Positions 17,983 through 27,136 of a DNA stretch of 64,000 nt are shown piece after piece. The notes under the pieces are model-generated. The model did no database searches, was not told where the DNA came from, and was given only the letters and a program-made list of their open reading frames with translations. This DNA is from Lysinibacillus_B sp031181585 (GTDB taxonomy: Bacteria; Bacillota; Bacilli; Bacillales_A; Planococcaceae), in contig NZ_CP154840.1 in assembly GCF_047301505.1 (NCBI RefSeq), positions 4,154,001 to 4,218,000 of the forward strand, in the 5' to 3' direction. Every line of letters starts with the position of its first letter. Within the stretch, counting starts at the first letter, position 1. Made by a program: the position numbers and the translations under genes.

Positions 17983-19034
17983 TCGAAAACCAAACGCTTT
18001 CTTACGCACTGTTTGTCATCGCGATTTTTTTGGTTGTTATTGGCTCGCTGCTTTTCTATTTAATTGTTATGAGGACACAGCAAGTTCGTCGGGAACAGCG
18101 AATTAAAGACTACCTAGAAGAATATCAGGATGTCTGGTACCGCTACCTAGTACTAGGAGAAAACGTAGAAAGACTGCATGAGTCAAGGGTAATGGACCCT
18201 TATATTAAACAAGCAGTGGACCGTATTTTAATGACCTATGTATCATCAATCAATAATCCAGATGTGGTGAAACGAATTTCACATTTTTGTTCGCTGAACT
18301 TCAAAAAATACTATCGTTCCATGCTATATCATCGTAACTGGGGAGTACGAATGAATGGCCTATATCGAACGCTCGACTTCAGGCTATCATTTTTACTGCC
18401 GGACGTGGAGCAGATCTTAAGGAAAAAGAGATATAAATCTGAAGAAGAATATCTCGTTATCCTGCGCATTTTATCTATGTATAACCGAAATTTGTTTTTG
18501 GCGCATTTCTATCATCCTTGCTATCCATTTAAGGAATTCCAATATAAAGCACTTCTCTCCCATCTAGATGAAAGCTATATTGAGGAGCTTATTCTTTCAT
18601 TTGACTCATTGCCATCTTATTTAAAGATCGCATTACTCGATTATTTGAGCTTTAATCCTAAAATGGATATTTCTTATTTGAAATTCTATGAAAGCCTTCT
18701 TTCAACTATAGAAAGCGAGATACGTATTCGTGCATTAAAAGCAATTGGCCATTTCGGCGTAATTACATCTATCCGCTATTATCGGGAATTTGTTGATTCT
18801 CCTTATTGGGAAGAGCGCCTTATGCTGGCCAAGCTGCTCGTCCACGTGGAAGAAAAGGACGCAAAACCGCTGCTTGAAAAATTGGTGCAAGATGAATCGT
18901 GGTGGGTACGTAAACAGGCAGCCATTACATTAAATAGCCTGCGCTACGGGGTCGAAGTGCTACAGCGTATTGCAGAGCAAAAAGAAGATCGCTATGCAGC
19001 AGAAATGGCAAGAGAGATCTTACAAGTGGGGTAA
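17979..19034 (+). CDS. Membrane-anchored HEAT-repeat protein
   Basis: A 351-residue protein with one N-terminal transmembrane helix (about 7-29) and a long all-helical cytoplasmic part. The last 110 residues contain HEAT-like repeats (IESEIRIRALKAIGHFG, DESWWVRKQAAITLNSL, EDRYAAEMAREIL). It overlaps the previous gene by ATGA and is followed 5 bases later by the glycosyltransferase, so translation is coupled. HEAT proteins are scaffolds. I infer that it ties the degenerate GGDEF/receiver protein to the membrane synthase. No enzyme motif is visible. Confidence 0.8.
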   Translation: MIENQTLSYALFVIAIFLVVIGSLLFYLIVMRTQQVRREQRIKDYLEEYQDVWYRYLVLGENVERLHESRVMDPYIKQAVDRILMTYVSSINNPDVVKRISHFCSLNFKKYYRSMLYHRNWGVRMNGLYRTLDFRLSFLLPDVEQILRKKRYKSEEEYLVILRILSMYNRNLFLAHFYHPCYPFKEFQYKALLSHLDESYIEELILSFDSLPSYLKIALLDYLSFNPKMDISYLKFYESLLSTIESEIRIRALKAIGHFGVITSIRYYREFVDSPYWEERLMLAKLLVHVEEKDAKPLLEKLVQDESWWVRKQAAITLNSLRYGVEVLQRIAEQKEDRYAAEMAREILQVG

Positions 19035-19039
19035 TCATT

Positions 19040-20482
19040 ATGGAACTAACAACCTTTTTTATTTGGATGCATAAATTTTTTGGCTACTTTATTATTTTCT
19101 ATATGGTGCTGATTATAGGGATTTATTCTTCGATGCTCATCTTTGCCTATTTCTATATGAAAAAAGGGCTCAGACTTGATAAAGTTACGGATAATGATAA
19201 AAGCCTAAAGATGATTTATTCAAAGCCTGTTTCTATTATCGTACCTGCCTATAACGAAGAGCTGGGAGTTGTAGATACAATCCACTCTTTGTTAACACTT
19301 GAATACCCTCAGTTCGAAATCATCATCGTTAATGATGGTTCAAAGGATAATACGCTGCAGACAGTCATTGAGCGTTTTGAAATGAAGGAAGTACATCGGA
19401 CAGTTAAACGCGAGCTGCCGACTAAGGAAGTCCGTGGAATCTATGAATCAGACCTGCATCCAAACATTGTGCTAGTCGACAAGGTTAACGGAGGAAAGGC
19501 GGATGCATTGAATGTAGGGATCAATATCTCTCACTATCCTTATTTCTGTTCTATTGATGGTGACTCTATCCTTTCCAATACATCCTTGCTTCGGGTTATG
19601 CAGCCTATCATTTCCTCAAATGACGAGGTGATTGCAGCAGGCGGCAGCGTACGGATCGCTAATGGAGCAGATGTACAAATGGGAACGGTTGTTGATGCAG
19701 TTGTACCGAACAATCCATTTGTGATCATGCAGATTATCGAATATTTACGCGCCTTCTATATGGGGCGTATCGCCCTGAGTAAGTTCAACCTCGTTCTGAT
19801 TATCTCCGGGGCCTTCAGTGTCTTCTCGAAAAAGTGGGTAATTAAGGCAGGCGGCTATTCCGTCAATACGATTGGAGAGGATATGGAGCTTGTCGTGAAA
19901 CTCCACCGTTATATGTTGGAGAAAAATCTCAAAAAAAGAATTGAATTTGTACCTGATCCCGTGTGCTGGACAGAGGCACCCGACAACATGCGCGACCTTC
20001 GTACCCAGCGCAGACGCTGGCATCAAGGCCTGCTAGGCAGCCTTATGATTCATAAAAAGATGACGTTTAATCCGAAATACAAGCAGATCGGCCTTATTTC
20101 ATTCCCCTACTTTTGGTTAGTGGAATTTTTTGGCCCCGTCATCGAACTGCTTGGCTACCTGTATATCATCATTTCCTTTATGATTGGAGAACTGTATCTG
20201 GACTCAGCTATCATACTAACTGCACTATTTTTAGTGTACAGTTCGTTTTTATCTATGTTTGCCATTTTACTGGAAGCATGGAGTATCAACACATATCCCC
20301 GTATCCGGGACATTTTTAAGCTCATTGGGTTCTCACTAAGTGAGACATTTTGGTTCCGCCCCCTGACTATTTTCTTCAGGATTGAGGGGATCATTTATTA
20401 TCTTCGTAAACGCGAAGATTGGGGGCAACTTCAGCGACGAGGTCTATCTAAAAAAGAAGAAGATTCAAAACAGGTCGTCTGA
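19040..20482 (+). CDS. Processive family-2 glycosyltransferase (PgaC/BcsA-like polysaccharide synthase)
   Basis: A 480-residue membrane enzyme. One or two helices (about 13-38) precede a GT-A domain with SIIVPAYNEE (65-74), IIIVNDGS (94-101), the nucleotide-metal motif DGD (173-175), the base motif GED (279-281) and the acceptor motif QRRRW (323-327). Three or four C-terminal helices form the channel. This layout is that of synthases making and exporting beta-linked homopolymers such as poly-GlcNAc, cellulose or hyaluronan; there is no PilZ domain. It is the last gene of the operon and overlaps its terminator. The product is unknown; chitin-like, poly-GlcNAc-like or glucan polymers are all possible. 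Confidence 0.88.
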   Translation: MELTTFFIWMHKFFGYFIIFYMVLIIGIYSSMLIFAYFYMKKGLRLDKVTDNDKSLKMIYSKPVSIIVPAYNEELGVVDTIHSLLTLEYPQFEIIIVNDGSKDNTLQTVIERFEMKEVHRTVKRELPTKEVRGIYESDLHPNIVLVDKVNGGKADALNVGINISHYPYFCSIDGDSILSNTSLLRVMQPIISSNDEVIAAGGSVRIANGADVQMGTVVDAVVPNNPFVIMQIIEYLRAFYMGRIALSKFNLVLIISGAFSVFSKKWVIKAGGYSVNTIGEDMELVVKLHRYMLEKNLKKRIEFVPDPVCWTEAPDNMRDLRTQRRRWHQGLLGSLMIHKKMTFNPKYKQIGLISFPYFWLVEFFGPVIELLGYLYIIISFMIGELYLDSAIILTALFLVYSSFLSMFAILLEAWSINTYPRIRDIFKLIGFSLSETFWFRPLTIFFRIEGIIYYLRKREDWGQLQRRGLSKKEEDSKQVV

Positions 20483-20507
20483 GATGAAACTCAGGCGACC
20501 TGTTTTT
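20470..20507 (+). terminator. Terminator of the polysaccharide operon
   Basis: ACAGGTCG-CTGAG and CTCAG-CGACCTGT pair around ATGAAA, followed by TTTTT. The stem includes the last codons of the glycosyltransferase gene. Confidence 0.9.
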
Positions 20508-20540
20508 ACCTCATATTAACAAAACGGTTGAAACTTCACT

Positions 20541-21008
20541 TTATATAAGTGCATAATCCTTTTTTATTTTATCCAGCAAGACTTCGCATCCCTCTGCACA
20601 CAGGCTGTAGGTCTCTTCAAAGTCCCCAGTATACCAAGGATCGGGTACATCTTTTTTGTGTGGTGTGAGATCAAGAAAACGGAAGATTTTCGCATCGGTA
20701 TGTGCCTGCAGCATCTCACGAGTGTTCCGGACATTGCTTTCATCCATACAAACAATGTAGTCGAAATCATCCAGATCACTGTTCTTCAGCTGACGTGCCT
20801 TCATTCCGCTTGTGGAGACTTTCATTGCTTTTAGTTTCTTCAGCGTACCGCTATGCGGCGGCTCGCCGATATGCCAAGAGCCTGTCCCAGCTGAATCAAT
20901 TTTTATCTGCGCCGTTAAGCCATGTTTTTCTACAAGGTCTCTCATAACTGCTTCTGCCATCGGGGATCGGCAAATATTCCCTAAGCAAACAAATAACACT
21001 CGAACCAT
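20541..21008 (-). CDS. Low-molecular-weight protein-tyrosine phosphatase (YfkJ-like)
   Basis: A 155-residue cytosolic phosphatase. The P-loop CLGNICRS has Cys8 and Arg14 near the N-terminus, and the general acid is in DPWY near the C-terminus, as in Bacillus YfkJ and YwlE. The start at 21008 has GGAGGGCAAGAG; an upstream in-frame start adds 7 residues without support. Such enzymes remove phosphate from tyrosine or arginine of proteins; the DPWY loop fits the YfkJ type. It lies alone, just beyond the polysaccharide operon but on the opposite strand. Some such phosphatases act on exopolysaccharide kinases, but no such kinase is seen here. Confidence 0.92.
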   Translation of the reverse strand: MVRVLFVCLGNICRSPMAEAVMRDLVEKHGLTAQIKIDSAGTGSWHIGEPPHSGTLKKLKAMKVSTSGMKARQLKNSDLDDFDYIVCMDESNVRNTREMLQAHTDAKIFRFLDLTPHKKDVPDPWYTGDFEETYSLCAEGCEVLLDKIKKDYALI

Positions 21009-21033
21009 CTCTTGCCCTCCATAATTCATACGA

Positions 21034-21066
21034 AAAAGAGGCTATTCAACTAAGACTGCCTCTTTT
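21034..21066. terminator. Hairpin between plsC and phosphatase genes
   Basis: AAAAGAGGC and GCCTCTTTT pair around a 15-base loop, with A and T tracts on both sides. It is just upstream of the phosphatase start and may close upstream minus-strand transcription. Confidence 0.55.
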
Positions 21067-21142
21067 ACTGCTTATTTAAATATCCGCTAAAAAGTTACTT
21101 CTATGATGACTACACCAAGATTTCACTGTCCTCATAGCAAAG

Positions 21143-21177
21143 AAGGCATCTCAAAATAACTTTTCAGACGCCTCCTT
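21143..21177 (-). terminator. Terminator of the PlsC-type acyltransferase gene
   Basis: AAGGCATCT and AGACGCCT-type arms pair with one mismatch and are flanked by T-tracts. It begins 6 bases after the acyltransferase stop codon. Confidence 0.6.
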
Positions 21178-21182
21178 TTTCA

Positions 21183-21773
21183 CTATTTTTTGTTTTCCAG
21201 CTCGGCAAGCAGGCGTGTGAACTCCTGCTCCAGAATCTGCGAAGCCTCATCCCGTGCTTCCTTGCCGCCTTCTACTGTAAATGGCTTTCCGTAAACCAAG
21301 TATCCTTTTTGACGCTTCAATACACCGCCAATATCCTTTGGTCCAACATATGCAGCAGGCACAATTGGAGCCTTTGATAGCTGAGCAATTGTTACTGCGC
21401 CTTGCTTTAGGTCATTGCTTTCTGCACTGCGTGTACCACTTGGGAAAATCCCTACAATCTTGCCCTCTTTAATGAGTTGGCGCGGAATTTTGATAACACT
21501 TGGTCCCGGATTATCCCGGTCCACAGGAAACGCATTTAGCCGTGGAATCAGCCAGCCGAGGCCTTTCATATCGAACAATTGCTTTTTTGCCATGAAGTGA
21601 ATTTCTCGCGGGTAAATGGATACCCCCAAATTTAAGATATCCACATATCCGTTATGTGTACAGGCAATAACAAATCCGCCTTCTGCCGGTACATTTTCAA
21701 GCCCATATACCTTCGCCTTTGATCCATTTATCGACAAGAACATTTTGACAATATTTGCTGCTAATTTATACAC
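21183..21773 (-). CDS. plsC: 1-acyl-sn-glycerol-3-phosphate acyltransferase (PlsC family)
   Basis: A 196-residue membrane-associated acyltransferase. The HX4D motif is HNGYVD (His40, Asp45), and the FPSGTRS block is a variant of the usual FPEGTRS, with Ser for Glu. It makes phosphatidic acid from lysophosphatidic acid in phospholipid synthesis. The length fits short Bacillus PlsC/YhdO-type proteins. The Glu-to-Ser change lies in the substrate phosphate-binding motif and may indicate a different acyl acceptor. It is transcribed alone. Confidence 0.88.
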   Translation of the reverse strand: MYKLAANIVKMFLSINGSKAKVYGLENVPAEGGFVIACTHNGYVDILNLGVSIYPREIHFMAKKQLFDMKGLGWLIPRLNAFPVDRDNPGPSVIKIPRQLIKEGKIVGIFPSGTRSAESNDLKQGAVTIAQLSKAPIVPAAYVGPKDIGGVLKRQKGYLVYGKPFTVEGGKEARDEASQILEQEFTRLLAELENKK

Positions 21774-21870
21774 TGCTTATTTCCTACCTTATATATGTGA
21801 TGCATTTATTTTACTAAAAGGTTCTGCTATATTCTACTGTTGATTTCAAGTTAGAACATTTACCCCTTCA

Positions 21871-22752
21871 TCAGCTATATTGTTTTGCTAATTCTTCAAT
21901 TAGTTCAGGCAGCCAATCATCCAGCTTACTGAAAACAAAGCCTTCTTCTTCAGCTTTTTCTGTTGTCATATACCATGAATCTGGAACAGCATAAGGAGAA
22001 CGGATTTCATCATTTCCCACTAAAGCAATTTTTGCATGCTTCCCTGTCGCTTTCTCTATGAGGTCCATAAGCTCCTTCAAGGAAATCTTTCCGCTCGCTG
22101 TTGCGTTATAGGGTCCTTCCGCTTCACTAAGCCCTGCCCACTTCAGGAAGCGCCCCGCTTCTTCTGCTAATATGAAGGACATTTCAGCATCCATGTTCAC
22201 AAACCCAATCGGCTTCTCCTTTGCCACTCGTTCCACGTGAAAATGAAGTCGCTCTGTATAATCATCCAGCCCTAGTACAATTGGGAAGCGTACTGCTACA
22301 ACAGGGAACTGGGCGTATTTGAAAAATACTGCTTCTGCCTGGCGTTTTCCTTCTCCATAGGTGAATTCTTTCGTCTCTCCCATTAGGATGCCATATGTGT
22401 GAGGATCAAAATCGGCCTCTGTTTTTACCTTTCCATCAGCATCATAGGTGGAAAGTGTTGAAGTGAAAACAAGTTTTCCAATTTTACCATTGAAAATATC
22501 ACAAAATGCCTTTGCATCATTTGGTGAGTAGCAAATATTATCATAGACAATATCATATGTCTGTCCCTCTACTGCTTTTGCAAAAGCTTTTTGATCGCCA
22601 CGATCCACTGTAATATGCTTGACGCCTTCTCCAAATGGATTAACCAGCTGTCCACGGGTTACAATTGTTACCTCATGTCCTTCCTCTAAAAGCTGCTCTA
22701 CTAATTTACGGCCGAAAAAGCGAGTTCCACCGAGCACTAAAATCTTTTTCAT
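21871..22752 (-). CDS. NAD-dependent epimerase/dehydratase family protein
   Basis: A 293-residue extended short-chain dehydrogenase. The nucleotide-binding motif is GGTRFFGRKL (residues 8-17), followed by a strand-loop with VTRGQ. The central part has SPNDAKAFCD and FTSTLSTYDADG. The canonical YxxxK catalytic pair is not obvious, which is common for the atypical RNA-binding or sugar-epimerase-like subgroup. It has a good GGGGG-type site before ATG and no partner genes on the same strand within 100 bases. The exact substrate cannot be assigned. Confidence 0.85.
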   Translation of the reverse strand: MKKILVLGGTRFFGRKLVEQLLEEGHEVTIVTRGQLVNPFGEGVKHITVDRGDQKAFAKAVEGQTYDIVYDNICYSPNDAKAFCDIFNGKIGKLVFTSTLSTYDADGKVKTEADFDPHTYGILMGETKEFTYGEGKRQAEAVFFKYAQFPVVAVRFPIVLGLDDYTERLHFHVERVAKEKPIGFVNMDAEMSFILAEEAGRFLKWAGLSEAEGPYNATASGKISLKELMDLIEKATGKHAKIALVGNDEIRSPYAVPDSWYMTTEKAEEEGFVFSKLDDWLPELIEELAKQYS

Positions 22753-22868
22753 TCTTATTCCCCCTTGTTAGCTTGAATACTTTAGGCTATACCGTTTTAT
22801 AAAAACTAGAGACTTCATTATAATTCTCCTTTGCTTTTTTCATGACGAATTACTAGGAGAATCTCTTT

Positions 22869-23696
22869 TTATTCACTTCTTCCGGTTAAAATCATGACAT
22901 CAACTGTAATTTCAGTCAGAACAATCTCACTTTTCTTTTCAATATGCCATCCCATCGGAGTCATTGCCAGCAGCTTCGGTACAAGCTCCTGTGGCAGCTG
23001 CTTTGTATACGTAAGTCGCTCTACTTCTACCTTGCTAAAGCTTTCTTGAAAACGTACGACTGTTTGTTCATTCGAGTAGCTTTCCTTTTCAGAATTAGCA
23101 AAAGCCTGTTGACGCAGTTCTTTCAAATACCCTTCATGCGGCACTACCTTGATAACTTTTCCTTCTGGCTTTAACAGCCGCCTAAATTCATCATAATTGG
23201 CGGGCGACAAAATGTTGAAAATCGTATCGAAGCTTTCTTCGTTATAAGGGCTTTTTGCCAAATCTCCTACACACCAAATAAAGCCTGGATGAAATTTAGC
23301 GGCCGCTACAATCCCTTCCTTTGCGATATCAATTCCAACACCTATTGCACCGCTCTTTTTTGCTGCAATTCTTGCTAGATGAGATCCTTCCCCACAACCT
23401 GTATCCAACAAATGAGTACCAACCGCTAGTTTTGCCAGCAGGGTCTGCAGCTCATCATAAAGTCCACTCGAAATGATATCATGACGTGCCTCGAATAGCT
23501 CCTTGGAGTACATCGATTGCACAGGCTTTGTTATAAAATTAATATACCCCTGTTTAGCAATGTCAAATGAATGTTTGCTGGTACAGACGACCGAGCCCTC
23601 GTTCCCTACACGCACATGCTGAGAACAAATAGGGCAAGCAAAAATGTGCTCATTCTCTTGCATATTTTGAATACATAAAGCTCTTTTCGATAACAT
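22869..23696 (-). CDS. RlmA-type 23S rRNA (guanine-N1)-methyltransferase
   Basis: A 275-residue protein with an N-terminal zinc site CPIC...C...H (Cys21, Cys24, Cys38, His42 in KHSFDIAKQGYINFI) and a class I methyltransferase domain (LLDTGCGEGSHLARI). This pairing is typical of RlmA(I)/RlmA(II) enzymes that methylate G745 or G748 of 23S rRNA. In Gram-positive bacteria the RlmA(II)/TlrB branch acts on G748 and can affect tylosin sensitivity. The start at 23696 is chosen for its GGAGGAAAG site; an earlier start adds 10 residues. It is a single-gene unit. Confidence 0.88.
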   Translation of the reverse strand: MLSKRALCIQNMQENEHIFACPICSQHVRVGNEGSVVCTSKHSFDIAKQGYINFITKPVQSMYSKELFEARHDIISSGLYDELQTLLAKLAVGTHLLDTGCGEGSHLARIAAKKSGAIGVGIDIAKEGIVAAAKFHPGFIWCVGDLAKSPYNEESFDTIFNILSPANYDEFRRLLKPEGKVIKVVPHEGYLKELRQQAFANSEKESYSNEQTVVRFQESFSKVEVERLTYTKQLPQELVPKLLAMTPMGWHIEKKSEIVLTEITVDVMILTGRSE

Positions 23697-23773
23697 GATC
23701 TTTCCTCCAATGCTACTATGTATCATAGCATGAAAGGGGTGCCCCGTATGTTTTCACGTACAGAGCCCCCTAT

Positions 23774-24553
23774 TCATTCCAGATATTTTGCCTGTAGATC
23801 TGTTCTTATCTCTTCTGAAATGCCGAACTGATCATGAAGGAAATCCCCTTCCGATTCATAACGAGTATTGATCTCATCAAAAACAGCTTGCAAATACTTT
23901 TCATCAGCAGACATTACTTCATGAAAAACAGTCAAATCAGCCTCTGGATAAACTGCTTTCAATTTTTTCTCCATTTGGGCCACCATAGGTGTTAGCAAGC
24001 CATTCGTCAGTAAATAATCTTGGAGAATTGTTTCACGTGGCACGCCCAATGTGAGTAAAATTAGTGCACCGCCTACACCTGTACGATCCTTTCCAACTGC
24101 ACAGTGATGAAGTAACCCTAGATTTGCTTCATCTTTTATTAGTTGCATCAGTCGTTGAAATGAGGGGTTGTTAAAAGGCATCTGTGCATAAAATTTCGTA
24201 AATAGATCAGCATCTATCTGACGATAGAAGTCAAAATTGAGTGATTCTATTTTTGCCGTCCCTGGCATTTTAAAAGGAGCAGCCCCCTTTGCAGGGACAC
24301 GGATATTTTGAATTCCTTCCATCACAGGAGTCGGGCTGGCTTCTGCTTCATGATCATCCCGATAATCAAAAATTGTTTTAATACCTAGCTGTTTGAACTT
24401 CTCCTGGTCCTGCGCGGTCATCTTCGCCAAATTTGCTGAACGAAAAAAAAGATGCCGTTTCACTGACTTGCCGCTATGTGTTTTATAGCCTCCCATGTCC
24501 CGGAAGTTTAATACACCCTCTAGTAAAATGTTCTGTTCCGTATTATTTGACAT
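23774..24553 (-). CDS. Tyrosine/serine protein phosphatase (Y_phosphatase3 family)
   Basis: A 259-residue phosphatase of the dual-specificity-like bacterial family (PF13350; Listeria LipA and Mycobacterium PtpB relatives). The active-site loop HHCAVGKDRTGVG fits HCxxGKDRT, with Lys and Asp in the loop that allow phosphoinositide as well as phosphotyrosine hydrolysis. The N-terminal NFRDMGGYKT motif is also diagnostic. No signal peptide is seen, so it is cytosolic. The neighbours give no clue to its substrate. Confidence 0.9.
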   Translation of the reverse strand: MSNNTEQNILLEGVLNFRDMGGYKTHSGKSVKRHLFFRSANLAKMTAQDQEKFKQLGIKTIFDYRDDHEAEASPTPVMEGIQNIRVPAKGAAPFKMPGTAKIESLNFDFYRQIDADLFTKFYAQMPFNNPSFQRLMQLIKDEANLGLLHHCAVGKDRTGVGGALILLTLGVPRETILQDYLLTNGLLTPMVAQMEKKLKAVYPEADLTVFHEVMSADEKYLQAVFDEINTRYESEGDFLHDQFGISEEIRTDLQAKYLE

Positions 24554-24837
24554 ATAACCGCCTCCATACTCTTTATCTTACAAATAAAATACTAGTTAAT
24601 TTCCTGGGGAATAATGTCGAATGTTTTTATACATATCTATACGTCTCCGTAAAAAACAGCGTGGTTTGGCTGTATGCTTGGGTACACTGAGGATGGTACA
24701 GTCATCCGTTCTCATATAACACACCGAGCCTAAGCAGCTTCTCTTTACAAGCTCTGATCAAGATGGGATGAACCACACCTGGCGGATGCTTTATAAAGCA
24801 ACTGATCTTTTCCTTGATTATTTCAGCTGGATTCCTA

Positions 24838-25596
24838 CTAATAAGCAGTCCATCCCGCATCTGCTGTAATCACTGTACCATTTACAAACGATGATTCGTC
24901 GGAAGCGAGGAAAAGAGCTATACGGGCAATATCTTCAGGTTCGCCATTCCTTGGATTAAAAGCAGCCCCAGCCATTACCTTATTCATTCCTTCCTGATTC
25001 GCTTTTTTAAAGGATGCCCCAATATTCGTATTTACTCCTCCGGGAGCAATCGCATTACAACGAATTCCTTTTTCTGCGTATTGAAAACCCGTATTTTTCG
25101 TCAATCCAACAACCGCATGCTTTGATGCTGTGTAGGCAGCTCCCGCCCGTGACCCGTAAAGCCCCCCGACAGAAGCAATATTAATAATAATCCCTGCTTC
25201 TTTGTCAAGGAAGATTGGCATTGCCTGCCTCATTGTTCGCATTGTCCCTGTCACATTAACGGCGAATACCTTCTCCCATAATTGATCTGTTACATCACCA
25301 ACTGATGCAAAATTATCCATTATTCCTGCATTATTTACTAAAATATCTAACGTACCATACGTATTCAAGGCGGCCTTGATTAACCTATAGACGTCGCCTT
25401 CTTTGGATACATCCGCTTTCACTGCTGTTGCTGTACCGCCAAATACTGTAATATCAGCTACCGTGGCACCGGCACCTTCCAATGTCAAATCTGATACGAC
25501 TACTTTCGCTCCTTCTTTAGCATACAGAATGGCAATGGCCTTCCCCATTCCCGAAGCAGCTCCTGTAACGACTGCCACCTTATCTTGAAGTTTCAT
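24838..25596 (-). CDS. SDR family oxidoreductase
   Basis: A classical short-chain dehydrogenase of 252 residues. The cofactor motif is TGAASGMGKA (about residues 11-20), NNAG is present, the catalytic Ser lies in NIASVGG, and YTASK supplies Tyr/Lys. The C-terminus is DAGWTAY, of the glucose dehydrogenase/3-ketoacyl reductase branch. ATG at 25596 follows AAGGAGG by 8 bases; a TTG two codons earlier is too close. An MFS gene lies 72 bases upstream on the same strand and may share its transcript, hinting at uptake and oxidation of one compound. Confidence 0.9.
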   Translation of the reverse strand: MKLQDKVAVVTGAASGMGKAIAILYAKEGAKVVVSDLTLEGAGATVADITVFGGTATAVKADVSKEGDVYRLIKAALNTYGTLDILVNNAGIMDNFASVGDVTDQLWEKVFAVNVTGTMRTMRQAMPIFLDKEAGIIINIASVGGLYGSRAGAAYTASKHAVVGLTKNTGFQYAEKGIRCNAIAPGGVNTNIGASFKKANQEGMNKVMAGAAFNPRNGEPEDIARIALFLASDESSFVNGTVITADAGWTAY

Positions 25597-25668
25597 AACC
25601 AAAACCTCCTTGAAAGTGTATTACTGTTACAGGGTAACTATTCGACTCACACATAAACTCTCCCTGCC

Positions 25669-26919
25669 TCAGTTGACAGAAACTTCTGGATTTTTCTTAA
25701 TGAGAATGACGAATAGGCTAGCCAATGCACAGAAGCCGCCCGCTAATACGAATGCCCAAGTATAAGAACCGAATACTGTATATATAACTCCGCCTGTATA
25801 AGCCGCTACACCTGCCCCAACCTGGTGGGCAGCGACTATCCAACCGTACATCATCGCGCTTTTTTGAATGCCAAAGCGCTGACGTGTCAGCCCAATTGTC
25901 GGCGGGACTGTGGCAATCCAATCAAGTCCGTAAAAAATGGCGAAAATCATCAGCCACATGTAGGAACCCGATTCCAAGGCAAACGGCAGACAAACAAGTG
26001 ACAAACCTCGTAAACTGTAGTACCAGAATAATAGCCAGCGATTATCAAAACGGTCTGACAACCAACCCGAAACGGTCGTACCAATTAAATCGAAAATTCC
26101 CATAAAGGAAAGCATAGAAGCAGCGGTCAAGACAGGAATGCCAAAGCTAATACAGTAAGAAATGAAATGTGTTCCGATAAGCCCGCTCGTCGATAATCCG
26201 CAAATAAAAAAGCTGCCTGCAAGTAACCAAAACTCCTTTGCTTTTAATCCCTCTACCAGGGCAGCAATTGCTATCTTGAAAGGATTACCTGTAGACGGCA
26301 CTGCTTCGGGGTCGAGCTCCTTTTGTCCATAAGGCGGCATATCGATATCCCGTGGAAAGCTGCGCATAAGCAGCGCAATCACAAGAAACATAAATATACT
26401 GAGCACAAGAATCAGGAGTACAGCCACTTTCCATGAATATTTGTCAATTAGAATCGCTAAAACTGGCAATAATACGAGCTGCCCTGTAGCTGTAGCTGCC
26501 GTCAAAATACCGACCGCCAAGCCTCTTCTTTTTACAAACCAGCGATTAGCTACTTGGGTACTCAGCACCGTCAAAAATAGACCTGAGCCAAGACCAATCA
26601 CCACACCCCAAATTATAATAAGCTGCCATTCACTTTTCATGATGAACGTAAGAGAAAGGCCTGCTGCGAGCAAAGCCATGGAGCCAAGCATCATCCGCTT
26701 CAATCCAAATTTCTCTACAAACGCTGCCATGAATGGTCCCGAAAATCCATATAAAAATAGACTAACGGCAAAGGCGAATGAAATAGATGGACGTCCCCAT
26801 CCGAACTCATTTTCAAAAGGTTCGATAAATACACCCGAAGACGACCTTACGATACCTGCCACGATAATCGCCAAAAATGTTACAACTAACACAATCCAGC
26901 TATAATGAATTTTCCCCAT
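25669..26919 (-). CDS. MFS transporter, oxalate/formate antiporter-like (MCT family)
   Basis: A 12-helix major facilitator of 416 residues. It starts MGKIHYSWIVLVVTF, and the first loop has RSSSGVFIEPFENEFGW, typical of the OxlT/monocarboxylate branch. The helix 2-3 loop (EKFGLKRMMLGS) and a central cytoplasmic loop with DPEAVPSTGN also fit. It is likely to move a carboxylate. It is followed by the SDR gene on the same strand. Confidence 0.88.
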   Translation of the reverse strand: MGKIHYSWIVLVVTFLAIIVAGIVRSSSGVFIEPFENEFGWGRPSISFAFAVSLFLYGFSGPFMAAFVEKFGLKRMMLGSMALLAAGLSLTFIMKSEWQLIIIWGVVIGLGSGLFLTVLSTQVANRWFVKRRGLAVGILTAATATGQLVLLPVLAILIDKYSWKVAVLLILVLSIFMFLVIALLMRSFPRDIDMPPYGQKELDPEAVPSTGNPFKIAIAALVEGLKAKEFWLLAGSFFICGLSTSGLIGTHFISYCISFGIPVLTAASMLSFMGIFDLIGTTVSGWLSDRFDNRWLLFWYYSLRGLSLVCLPFALESGSYMWLMIFAIFYGLDWIATVPPTIGLTRQRFGIQKSAMMYGWIVAAHQVGAGVAAYTGGVIYTVFGSYTWAFVLAGGFCALASLFVILIKKNPEVSVN

Positions 26920-27041
26920 AAACCTACCCCCAGTACAGCTATTTTACAAGAAAAACCCCCTTCATTCACTGAATAATTCGAAAATAAATCGCTGATAGGA
27001 TTCTTCCACTCAGGTATCAGCTGCTTCCTTACAATCTAAAA

Positions 27042-27066
27042 AAGAGAGGACATATATCCCCTCTCG
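27042..27066 (-). terminator. Terminator of the NERD-domain gene
   Basis: GAGAGG and CCTCTC pair around an AT loop. On the minus strand the stem is followed by TTTTTTAG. Confidence 0.75.
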
Positions 27067-27136
27067 CATTGTTTTCCTATTATAAAGGATGAGTTCACAA
27101 CAGGTGCCAAAAGCCTTCCCGATAGGCAGTCTTAGC

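Noticed and set aside
24590..24865. Minus-strand frame of about 52 codons (MRDGLLISRNPAEII...) overlapping the end of the SDR gene
   Set aside because: No ribosome-binding site, overlaps a certain gene, and an open frame of this length is expected by chance.
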